From NCBI GenBank assembly GCA_964498585.1, contig CAZCHH010000048.1, positions 1-25,738 on the forward strand: a DNA stretch of 25,738 nucleotides, in the 5' to 3' direction. The position numbers and the translations under genes were made by a program. Below the pieces are notes generated by a model. That model was given only the letters and a program-made list of their open reading frames with translations. It did not search any database and had not been told where the DNA came from. Position 1 is the stretch's first letter; the number at the start of each line of letters is the position of its first letter. This DNA is from JAAYJM01 sp964498585. Its GTDB lineage: Bacteria > Bacteroidota > Ignavibacteria > Kapaibacteriales > UBA2268. Positions 15,101-22,500 of this stretch are shown one piece after another.

Positions 15101-16746
15101 AGCACATTATAGGGCTTCCCATCGCCAACAAGGAAAGTCCTTTTAACGCCGGCAACCCCTTCAAAGTTCTGTTCGACCAGGCGGGGTGAAACGGTTTGCC
15201 CTTTATTATTTTTATAAATATCCTTAACTCTGTCAATTATTTCGTAATGTCCATCATCAAGCAATTTAAAGACATCGCCAGTTTTGAACATATACTCTTC
15301 TTCATCAGGAAATTTTATTTCAGAATCGAAATTGAATTCGTTATCGTAATGAGCAACGTAGTGACCGGAAATAATTAGTTCGCCATTCGGGTCAAGAAAT
15401 ATATTAATACCAGGAAGTGGCTTCCCAACGGAATTTTCAACATATTTGCCGATGGGAGTGAGAGTAATACCGCCAGTAGCTTCTGTCATACCGAAACCAC
15501 TGCAAAGCTGAATCCCTCTTTCCTGAAAAAATTTGAAAATATCCGGGCTGAGATAGCCGGCAGCAGAAAGTCCCCAGCGAAGATTCCGTCCAGTGATTTG
15601 TTTGTAAGCCGTTTCTTTATGTTCAGCGATTTTAACTTTGTCTTCTTCTTCGATTATTCTTTCGTAAATTTGCGCCCAGCGAAGCGGAATACTGATAAAA
15701 CCAGTAGGATTGACAATAGGAAAGAATTTTAGAACAGTATCGGCAGAAGGATTTCCGCAAAAAGTGTATGTCCCAGACCAAAAAAGCATACCGAGCATTT
15801 CCAAGTATCGTCCGAAAGTATGGAAAAGTGGGAGATAACAAAGCAGGACTTCGTTTTCACCAACTTCTGGCAATGCAGCAGCACGTGCAAACCGCTTTGC
15901 GATTATATTATACATCGAAAAAGATACTCCTTTTGGCATTCCAGTGCTGCCGGAGGTAAACATAATAGTTGCCACCTGCTTGATTGTTCTTCGTTCCCTT
16001 TGGTTTAGTATATCTGTAATATCGCTGCCACTTAGTCTTTTGCAGTATTCACCGAGGTAATTGACTGGATATTTTTCATTTATATTAGCATTATTGCCAA
16101 TGAAAAAAATCTTGAAAGGCAAATTGTGCTTATGCTTCAATTTTAAAATTTTATCAAGCCGCAATTCAGTATCAGTTACAATTATATTGATTTTATGCTT
16201 TTCTATGATATATTTAAGAATTTCCTCGTTAAACTGGGTATTTATTGGAGTAACAGGAATATCATAGCAAAGACAGGCGATATCGGAACAAGCAGCTTCG
16301 AAGCAGTTTTCCGAAAAAATCGCAACTCTTGGTTCGGTATCCAATTTGGTTTTCCAAAAAGTAGCTGCAATTTCCCGAATATGAAAAAAAACTTGTTGAT
16401 AAGTCCATTTCAGCGGAGGTTCATTTGAAAAATCCTGAAAATAAATTTTCATTGGATAAAGATTCACTCTGTTTTCAAACATATCAAGCAGATTATAGCC
16501 CGAGAGCTGAATTGACTTAAAAGCAAGTTCAACCCAATTTAAACGGTTTTCTTCTGTTCCTAAAGATGCAATAAAACTATGAGCAGCACTTGCATCAAGG
16601 AACTTTTTCAGCAGTTCCGTATCTTTGGTGCTGCTAATTTCTTCTTTTACAGCATTTAATATGTTCAAAGCTAACTCTGAATCGCAATCGAAATCGTTAT
16701 CTTCAAAAAGAGAGAGATATTCAGCAAGTTTTAATTCTTCATTCAT
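12163..16746 (-). CDS. Fusion protein: AMP-forming acyl ligase - uncharacterised middle - GNAT acyltransferase
   Basis: A 1527-residue single frame. After a helical extension (1-85), residues 85-625 are an adenylate-forming (ANL) acyl-CoA synthetase, nearest in style to long-chain enzymes: phosphate loop FTSGSTGMPKGV (263-274), LPLFHTFGR (305-313), GFGMTEATGG (417-426), TGD (489-491) and DRVKDIYKNNKGQTVSPRLV (505-524). The usual C-terminal catalytic lysine is not obvious in the region ITAKNTFNRKN (607-617). Residues 640-1380 match nothing I know securely. A helical stretch (785-830) may be HEAT-like, and 1040-1165 resembles a degenerate protein-kinase fold. Residues 1400-1527 are a GNAT N-acyltransferase with acyl-CoA motif A RGLGTALV (1476-1483) and C-terminal FFEKLGF (1507-1513). 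If both ends are active, one chain would make an acyl-adenylate or acyl-CoA and use it for N-acylation; the substrate is unknown. It overlaps the end of mtnA by 8 nt. No signal peptide, so it is cytosolic. Confidence 0.88.
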   Translation of the reverse strand: MNEELKLAEYLSLFEDNDFDCDSELALNILNAVKEEISSTKDTELLKKFLDASAAHSFIASLGTEENRLNWVELAFKSIQLSGYNLLDMFENRVNLYPMKIYFQDFSNEPPLKWTYQQVFFHIREIAATFWKTKLDTEPRVAIFSENCFEAACSDIACLCYDIPVTPINTQFNEEILKYIIEKHKINIIVTDTELRLDKILKLKHKHNLPFKIFFIGNNANINEKYPVNYLGEYCKRLSGSDITDILNQRERRTIKQVATIMFTSGSTGMPKGVSFSMYNIIAKRFARAAALPEVGENEVLLCYLPLFHTFGRYLEMLGMLFWSGTYTFCGNPSADTVLKFFPIVNPTGFISIPLRWAQIYERIIEEEDKVKIAEHKETAYKQITGRNLRWGLSAAGYLSPDIFKFFQERGIQLCSGFGMTEATGGITLTPIGKYVENSVGKPLPGINIFLDPNGELIISGHYVAHYDNEFNFDSEIKFPDEEEYMFKTGDVFKLLDDGHYEIIDRVKDIYKNNKGQTVSPRLVEQNFEGVAGVKRTFLVGDGKPYNVLFIVPDDEEPILKLYKNREEQRQYFRQIIEVCNSSLAQYDRIINFEILDRDFSPQLEEITAKNTFNRKNIVKNFSGLIDDLYNSNTIELKFGDMKIKIPRWFFRDIGILEDDIIIDETGILNRSNSVHLTIKKNDNLIRIGDLLYSLNSNVIELGTIVRQPSLWCGNNELLSFYPCKEGWDTPHNSISNDIHFCFENTKNNVQLISHIKDASLSKIHKNFVTLNSLENEGIIEAVNELSTYLTDNPKRIQDLVRRRLFALCEHPEEAVRCLAYRILILDEPDESYNYLFAWFVSSGKSFLNSDSIEFLTFSHFEKRRLEALRKRLYYYRTNLKQGSNELTRQQIENIFELLVNFVSIHPEYYNSVRSELCSWVLLKEDKFYSDIASMFFDKLYLEYENSLLSRTPIFNEEELDSKLVFDDNLDEDEIEQIRGLLLDRTFLKQSVMLAFDKTNFLIDNIQNYGIWINRVHISSKMRNYRISINTISNEHFDLLLIIFDETEYEDFHNAVFWMFAVASYPFSPRVLPRIGCCRPEKKAMTVVYKCELNVWEQLRQLTIQKNIIDFSKTKKLCRRLFIEAFAAFFRAWRYSGYKIVPNSITPSNVIVSEQDFYDGAVLQNMSEIKEYESALMFIKPMLLNFYMKTINHYPNTRKFLDITWIFDSLYEAIDIPTADLFLEKLLNILEVHDLLCPNETSVKEILSKYIKSRKEKYYPPLCLTVAIDEYWEWKSQNKQATSVACEETITELIKLYRIFQQPEIARYYLYRFTYFHDADYLTKKAYDNLLHTLYKNPNEPALNCIELSDLQNELKNEDDKLIFSRLVFPTQTTSKNIEVKKIGINDKEQTAIISKINDKYNQQFIFRNPIKPVEVGNLYRLFYLENYPKTATENDRHFVLIDGSNKIVGGICYKIVEADIVLLDGIVVVDHLKLRGLGTALVKDFINRMRALNYKIIKTHFYTKKFFEKLGFQTHKSWGEFVLFLE

Positions 16747-17848
16747 ACTTTTTATCCGGAAATAATTTTAAAATTGATTTTTCATTTGCATCGCACACAC
16801 CTCTTTCGGTGATTAAGCCAGTTACAAGGCGTGCAGGAGTTACATCGAAAGCATAATTTGCAGCTTTCGTTTCTTCGAGAGTAATCAACACATTTTCTAT
16901 TCCATTTTCAGTTTTTCCGTCAACATATTTTACTTCATCGCTGTTCCGTTCTTCTATTGGAATATCTGAAACACCATCTTTAATTTTCCAATCGAAAGTC
17001 GATGATGGCAGACAGGCATAAAAAGGGATATTGTTGTCGAACGCAGCGAGTGCTTTTAAATAAGTGCCTATTTTGTTTGCAACATCGCCAGTAGAAGTAG
17101 TTCTGTCGCTACCAACTAAAACCAAATCCACCAAGCCATTTTGCATTAAGATTCCGCCAGCATTATCAACTATTAACGTGTTTGGCACATTTTCATTGAA
17201 AAGTTCAAAAGCAGTTAATTTTGCACCTTGATTACGCGGACGTGTTTCGTCCACCCAGATATGCAGCTTTATTCCTTTTCTGTGTGCTGTGTAAATCGGA
17301 GCTAAAGCCGTTCCCCAATCAACTGTTGCTAGCCAGCCGGCATTGCAGTGAGTTAATATATTTACCGTTTCCCCTTTTTTCCTTTGTGAAATTTCTTCAA
17401 TAATTATGCAGCCAAATTCACCAATCGCTTTGCAATACTTTACATCATCATCAGCTATTTTACGGGCAATTTCTTTTGCTGTTTCAATCTTTTGTCCGTT
17501 CGAACTAATATTAAGCAAGAAAGAAAGCTGATAATCCACAGCCCAAGCTAAATTCACAGCAGTGGGTCTTGTAGCTTTCAGTTTTTGTGCTGCATCTAAC
17601 AGGTGCTTATTAAAATCAGTTTTGCTTTTTGCTTCCAATGTTGCTATATACATACCGTAAGCCGCTGCTGCTCCGATTAAAGGGGCACCGCGGACAAGCA
17701 TATCTTTGATAGCATAGCAAAAATCTTCAGTTGTATTCAGTTTTACAACTTTAAAAATATGTGGCAGCAATCTTTGGTCAATGACTTCAATAGATTCATC
17801 TTCTTCAGATTCCCATATTGTTCTGTAATGTTTTCCGTGTATTTTCAT
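16739..17848 (-). CDS. mtnA: S-methyl-5-thioribose-1-phosphate isomerase
   Basis: MtnA converts methylthioribose-1-phosphate to methylthioribulose-1-phosphate in the methionine salvage pathway, a cytosolic aldose-ketose isomerisation. The 369 residues match the family's usual length. Diagnostic segments are VRGAPLIGAAAAYGM (52-66), ILTHCNAGWLATVDWGTAL (164-182) with the catalytic cysteine C168, IWVDETRPRNQGAKLTA (197-213), and LVLVGSDRTTSTGDVANKIGT (242-262) with the catalytic aspartate D248. The related eIF2B-type regulatory subunits lack the Cys/Asp pair, so isomerase activity is likely. Other salvage genes (mtnB, mtnC, mtnD, mtnP, mtnK) are not in the window. The gene is first in a two-gene unit with the ligase-GNAT fusion, which starts 8 nt inside its 3' end. 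The start has no Shine-Dalgarno. Confidence 0.95.
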   Translation of the reverse strand: MKIHGKHYRTIWESEEDESIEVIDQRLLPHIFKVVKLNTTEDFCYAIKDMLVRGAPLIGAAAAYGMYIATLEAKSKTDFNKHLLDAAQKLKATRPTAVNLAWAVDYQLSFLLNISSNGQKIETAKEIARKIADDDVKYCKAIGEFGCIIIEEISQRKKGETVNILTHCNAGWLATVDWGTALAPIYTAHRKGIKLHIWVDETRPRNQGAKLTAFELFNENVPNTLIVDNAGGILMQNGLVDLVLVGSDRTTSTGDVANKIGTYLKALAAFDNNIPFYACLPSSTFDWKIKDGVSDIPIEERNSDEVKYVDGKTENGIENVLITLEETKAANYAFDVTPARLVTGLITERGVCDANEKSILKLFPDKKYE

Positions 17849-17858
17849 AGTTTTTTTA

Positions 17859-17893
17859 GCTGTCGGCTGCCGGCTGTTAGCTGTCAGCTATCG
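17859..17893. repeat. 7-bp tandem array, GCTGTCG-like x 5
   Basis: Units GCTGTCG, GCTGCCG, GCTGTTA, GCTGTCA and GCTATCG run head to tail immediately upstream of mtnA (10 bp before its ATG). It is GC-rich compared with the surroundings. Such arrays recur in intergenic DNA of Bacteroidota. It lies in the region where the mtnA leader would be. Confidence 0.8.
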
Positions 17894-17924
17894 GTTATTT
17901 ATGATAATTTTTTTGCATATTTTC

Positions 17925-17957
17925 ATTAATAATTAATAATTAATAATTAATAATTAA
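17925..17957. repeat. 7-bp tandem array, ATTAATA x 4.7
   Basis: Four exact ATTAATA units and a partial fifth (ATTAA). It shares its 7-bp period with the neighbouring GCTGTCG array 31 bp away, but not its sequence. Confidence 0.85.
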
Positions 17958-18173
17958 AACGCAGTAAGCTAAATTAATAAAAATTATACTAATAATCATA
18001 TTATTTAAAATATCTTTTTAACAATAATGCTAAATCACAGAATTATTAAATATTTTTGATGAGTAATTCAGAACTAGCTGATAAAGGAAAACTTTAATTT
18101 AAAAGGAGATGACATAATTTGACACTGTTATTCTGAGGCGAATATAAACGAAGACGTTTACTTTTGTGAAAAT

Positions 18174-18555
18174 GAACTTTTTAGTCACCGGACATCTGTC
18201 AGATGACTTTAGTCAATATTCAAAATCAATATAATTATATATTATACATATAGTTAAGTGAAAAAATGCAAAAGTGGTTCATTAGGAGCCCAGCGCAGAA
18301 TCCAGAGAATAGTGGTTAAAAGTAATTTATCTTGATTCTTCACTTCGTTACCAACGACATCGCTTTTTTTACAACCAAAACTTTACGAAAGTTTAAATTT
18401 ATAATTATCAATTATTTATATACTTCGATTCGTTCCTAATGTACTTCTTTGGCTTTTTTAACACGTAATTATATGTAAAACGTATAATTATAATGAATAC
18501 ATTTGCAATCGGAAGTCACCGTTTGACTGACAGAAATCCGATGACTAAAAAGTTC
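18174..18555. mobile_element. MITE-like element with 29-bp terminal inverted repeats
   Basis: The left end GAACTTTTTAGTCACCGG continues to CTGTCAG (18174-18202). It matches the reverse complement of the right end (18527-18555) at 26 of 29 positions. The 324-bp interior has no open frame of note. It holds a decayed inverted copy of the TCATTCTGAACGAAGTGAAG family (about 18283-18350) and AT-rich sequence. The right end lies 9 bp from the queF stop codon. No transposase is present, so any movement would have depended on one elsewhere. I could not recognise a target-site duplication. Confidence 0.6.
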
Positions 18556-18564
18556 ACAAACTGA

Positions 18565-18906
18565 TTATTTAGTATATTTTGCCTGAACGACAGAGCGGAT
18601 ACCACCGCGTAAACTCCATTCAGTAATTACTTCCATTTCGAAAGGATTGCATACTTCTACCAATTCATCAAGGATAAGATTAGTTACTTCTTCATAAAAT
18701 ATGCCTTTATTACGAAATTCAAGAAAATAATATTTTAATGATTTTAGTTCTATACATAACTGGTCTGGTATATATTTAATTGTTATAGTAGCAAAGTCTG
18801 GTAGTCCTGTAATGGGGCATACAGAAGTAAATTCCGGATTAATGTGGGTAATCAGATATTTTCTATTAGGTTTTGGATTTTGAAAAGTTTCAATTTTTGT
18901 TGTCAT
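18565..18906 (-). CDS. queF: NADPH-dependent 7-cyano-7-deazaguanine (preQ0) reductase
   Basis: QueF reduces the nitrile of preQ0 to the primary amine of preQ1 with NADPH, in the queuosine tRNA-modification pathway in the cytosol. The 113-residue length is that of the single-domain (type I) family within the tunnelling fold. Key elements: the active-site cysteine C30 in FTSVCPITGLPDFA (26-39) with D37, and the QueF motif ELKSLKYYFLEFRNKG (53-68). FYEEVTN follows (70-76) with the substrate-binding glutamate E72. The histidine often found before this glutamate is tyrosine here, a known family variation. The gene follows a lipoprotein gene with an 8-nt gap, so the two probably share a transcript. 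No preQ1 riboswitch was recognised upstream of the pair. Confidence 0.95.
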   Translation of the reverse strand: MTTKIETFQNPKPNRKYLITHINPEFTSVCPITGLPDFATITIKYIPDQLCIELKSLKYYFLEFRNKGIFYEEVTNLILDELVEVCNPFEMEVITEWSLRGGIRSVVQAKYTK

Positions 18907-18914
18907 AATTTAAC

Positions 18915-19238
18915 CTATTTATTATTTGAATTTGACATTTCATTAATAGTCTGATGACGAAGAGAATCTAAAATTCTTAAATATTCCTCTGGATTCTCTG
19001 AAAGTTTTTTGAAAGTTTTTATAAATGATTCTTTAGTAAAGCCATATTTATCATAGATACGAAGAATTTTTGTATTTGCAATTGATGTATCAGAAGTACT
19101 GAGTCTGATGAATAAAATCTCTTTGTAAGCATTCAGATAATTTTCTTTTTCATCATCCCAAGAGTTATCGCAGGAAAAAATAAAAAGAGAAAAAAAAGTA
19201 AACAGACAAATAGAGCAAATAAATTTAATTTTTTTCAT
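18915..19238 (-). CDS. Small lipoprotein, DUF4296-like
   Basis: I choose the ATG at 19238 (MKKIKFICSICLF), giving 107 residues, over an in-frame ATG at 19271, because it begins a normal lipoprotein signal: basic start, hydrophobic core, then FIFSC with the cysteine at residue 23. The mature part is short, charged and helical. Its pattern KILRIYDKYGFTKESFIKTFKKLSENPEEY (split here by description: a Tyr-Gly-Phe-Thr turn, then a Phe-anchored helix, then NPEEY) resembles DUF4296 lipoproteins of Bacteroidota. That is by memory, not by search. The probable location is the periplasmic side of a membrane; the function is unknown. It is first in a probable two-gene operon with queF, 8 nt apart. Confidence 0.7.
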   Translation of the reverse strand: MKKIKFICSICLFTFFSLFIFSCDNSWDDEKENYLNAYKEILFIRLSTSDTSIANTKILRIYDKYGFTKESFIKTFKKLSENPEEYLRILDSLRHQTINEMSNSNNK

Positions 19239-19517
19239 AATCTTTTGAAAAATGTTTAAAATATTACACATTGTTTTTATTTTTAAATACTTTTTCTTAA
19301 TTTAGTATAATTATAAACAATAGTTCAAGTATAAAAATATAATATAAAGTAATTAAATGTTGTAAAACTTATAAATAAAATGTAAATTACAAAATTATTG
19401 AATATTTTTTTCATAAATTTGTATTTGGCATAAAAATTATGAATGAAATATTAAAATAGTTATTTAAAAATAAGAGAATTAAAATAATAATTATTTATAT
19501 AAAATTTAAGTATTAAC

Positions 19518-19522
19518 GGAGG
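19518..19522 (+). promoter_or_regulatory. Strong Shine-Dalgarno GGAGG before the beta-helix/Ig protein
   Basis: GGAGG ends 4 nt before ATG 19527. It is the best anti-SD match at any gene start in the window. A string TAAATTTG at 19414-19421 fits the Bacteroidota -7 element TAnnTTTG, but there is no -33 partner at normal spacing, so I leave the promoter uncalled. Confidence 0.65.
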
Positions 19523-19526
19523 ATTT

Positions 19527-22500
19527 ATGAAATTTTTATCAAAACTTCTAATAATTGCATTACTTATAGTATCAAGTGCATTTAAAGCAGATGCACAGTA
19601 TTCCGGTAGCTATGATGTAGGAACTGGTATGATGCCTACATTATTTGCAGCATTTTATTTTATCAGTAACGCTGGTTTGAGTGGTGATGTAACATTAAAT
19701 ATTATGAACAATATTAATGAGAATTCAAACCAGTTACCAGTTTTGAGCCAGTGGACAGTAGGTTCGAACTATACTATAACAATAAAACCATCAACAAATG
19801 CTCCTGCTGAAGGATGGACTGTTCAAGGTAATTTTAACGATGGATTAATTGTTTTAAACGGTTGCAGCAATGTAATTATTGATGGCGGACCCGATAAGAA
19901 GCTAACTTTCAAAAATAATAATTCATCTACTACTTCTGCAGTATTTAGATTAAAAAGTTTAGGAGCTGGCTTAGGATGCGAAAACATTACAATTAAAAAC
20001 TGCAAAATTTATGGCGGTTCTGCATCTACTCTTGGCTGCTATGGCGTTTATGCTTTTGATAATTCAGCTATAACAAATACTCCTACTCCGAGCCCAACTT
20101 CAGGTGCTGACAATAATAACCTAACTATTACTAATAACTTATTTTATAAAGTCCGCCATGGTATTCTTGTAATGGGCTCAACTACAACTTCTTTGACTGG
20201 ACTTGAAATATCTAACAACACTTTCGGCTCAATTACTCCTTCTGAATTCATTGGAGTAAAATCGATTTGGGTAGAAAATGTTGATGCTCCAACTATTACT
20301 GGCAATACTATCTATAATATGAAGGCAAATTTGACTAACGTTGTTGATGGTGTTATCGGCATTCATATTAATGGTTATACTTCTAATGGTATAATTACCA
20401 GAAATAAAATTTATGGACTAAGTTCAACTGCTGCAAATACTGGTGTTTACGGTATTAACATTATGAATGGCGGAACTAATATGACCATTTCGAACAATAT
20501 TATTTCTGATATTACAAGCGCAAACAATAGTACTACGTCAACTCAGTACAATCCTTTTGGAATCCGTATTGATGGTGGTAATAACCATAAAATCTATAAT
20601 AATACAATTAATTTAACTACAGCTCAAGCTGGTGCAGGTTCATCTGGTAGTTTAACATCTTGTTTAATGATAACACAGGTTGTTCCATTCCTTAATATTT
20701 GTACTGGTTTAGATGTCAGAAACAATATATTTATTAATTCAATGACTGGTTTAGCTGGAACAAAATCATACTCAATGTATGTGCCGGATAATCAGGCATT
20801 TGCAGATTGTAATTATAATAATTATTATGTCTCAGGTACTTATGGAGTTCTTGGAATGGTTGGTTCTGGTGATGTTACTTCATTAGCTGCCTTAATAGCT
20901 GCAACAGGCAAAGACGCTAATTCAGCTAATACTGCTGTCCAATTTTTGAATCCAACTACAACTGATTTACATTTAGATGGTGCTTCATTATCAAATATGA
21001 GTTTATTATGTCCAACAATACCAGCAGTTTCTGTTGATTTTGATGATATAGCCAGAAAAACTACGACCAGTACACAAATGGGTGCAGACGAAGCTATTCC
21101 AAATTTAGCAATATCTGTTCCTTTATCTGCCGACCCATTTTTGACTTCTTACTGCGCTGGCACTACCGCTCAAATTACTTTAGGTTTCACAGGTGTAATA
21201 ACTAGTTTCCCAGATGGTATTTCACGTACCAATCCTCCACTAATTTATGAATGGTATCATGATGGTGTTTTAATTCCGGGTGCAAATACAAATTCACATC
21301 TTATAGCACCGTTAACCGCTCAAGATGCCGGTAACTATTACGGCACAGTCAGAGTATTGGATTATTCAGTACCATCAAACATAATTACTCTTAATATTAC
21401 CCAACCGACTTCAATAGCAACCCAACCCAACCCTACTTATTTAGTTTGTAATACTTATCCGTTCTCAATGACTGTCCCAACAATTGGAACTGTAACAAGC
21501 TTTGAATGGGAAAAATTAAATGCATCTAACAATACTTGGGAACCAGTCCCCGGACAAACCAGCAATACATTTGCTATTGCTGTTATATCATCTGCTGATA
21601 TTGGTTACTATCGATTAAAAGTTAGAGGTTTCAATAATAATTGTGACCCTGATTCAATTTATTCAAATATTACACAATTACAATTTGCCCTTCCAATGAC
21701 TATTGGAACACCTGATTTAATATACAATTTTACACCTGCTTTTGGCGTTTGTAAAGACGATATGATTAAGATTTCTGTTAATGTTAGTGGAACTGTCCAA
21801 TCATATCAATGGCAAATTGATGTTGATAATGACGGCATCTTTACTGATATTTATGGTGCAAATTCAAAAGATTTCATTATTGAAGCAGTAACAACAGCCG
21901 ATACCGGCTATTATCGTTGCGTAGTATTATCTTATTGTAACAATATCAGCTATACAACCAGTGCTGTTGGTTTCACTAAAGTTTGGAGCAGCCACGTTTC
22001 ATTTACTACAAATCCAAAACCATTTGTGATTTGTGAAGGTGAAGATGTATTGCTAACCGTAAATGCTGTAGGTATTGTTCATAACTATCAATGGTATAAA
22101 GATGGTATTATGATTACAAAGCAGGATAACAATACTGCCGATAGTGTAATTTTCAAAATCAAGAATGCTTCTTTCCATGCAAGTGGAGTTTATACCTGTA
22201 GAGTTTTAGCTGATGACTGCGAAGGAATTAATACACCAAGAGAATCTGAGCCAGCATTAGTATATGTTAACAGAGCAACAAATATCATTTATCCTCCTCA
22301 AAATCAGATTTTAGGAACTGGTTCAAAAGCTGTATTTGAAGTATTTGCTCATTTAACTTATCCTGCTACAGTTCAATGGTATAAAGGAACTACTCTCCTT
22401 CAAAACAATGACTGGATTGAAGGCGCTCAATCTTCCTTAATGACTATTACTAATATCACCGAAGATGATTTTGGGACAGATTATTGGGTAGTTGTTACTG

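Noticed and set aside
19414..19421. TAAATTTG as a Bacteroidota -7 promoter element
   Set aside because: It fits TAnnTTTG, but no TTTG-like -33 element lies at normal spacing, and such strings are expected by chance in DNA this AT-rich.
19239..19526. preQ1 riboswitch upstream of the lipoprotein-queF pair
   Set aside because: I looked for a compact C-rich/A-rich pseudoknot in the leader and saw only AT-rich sequence. A covariance search would be decisive.
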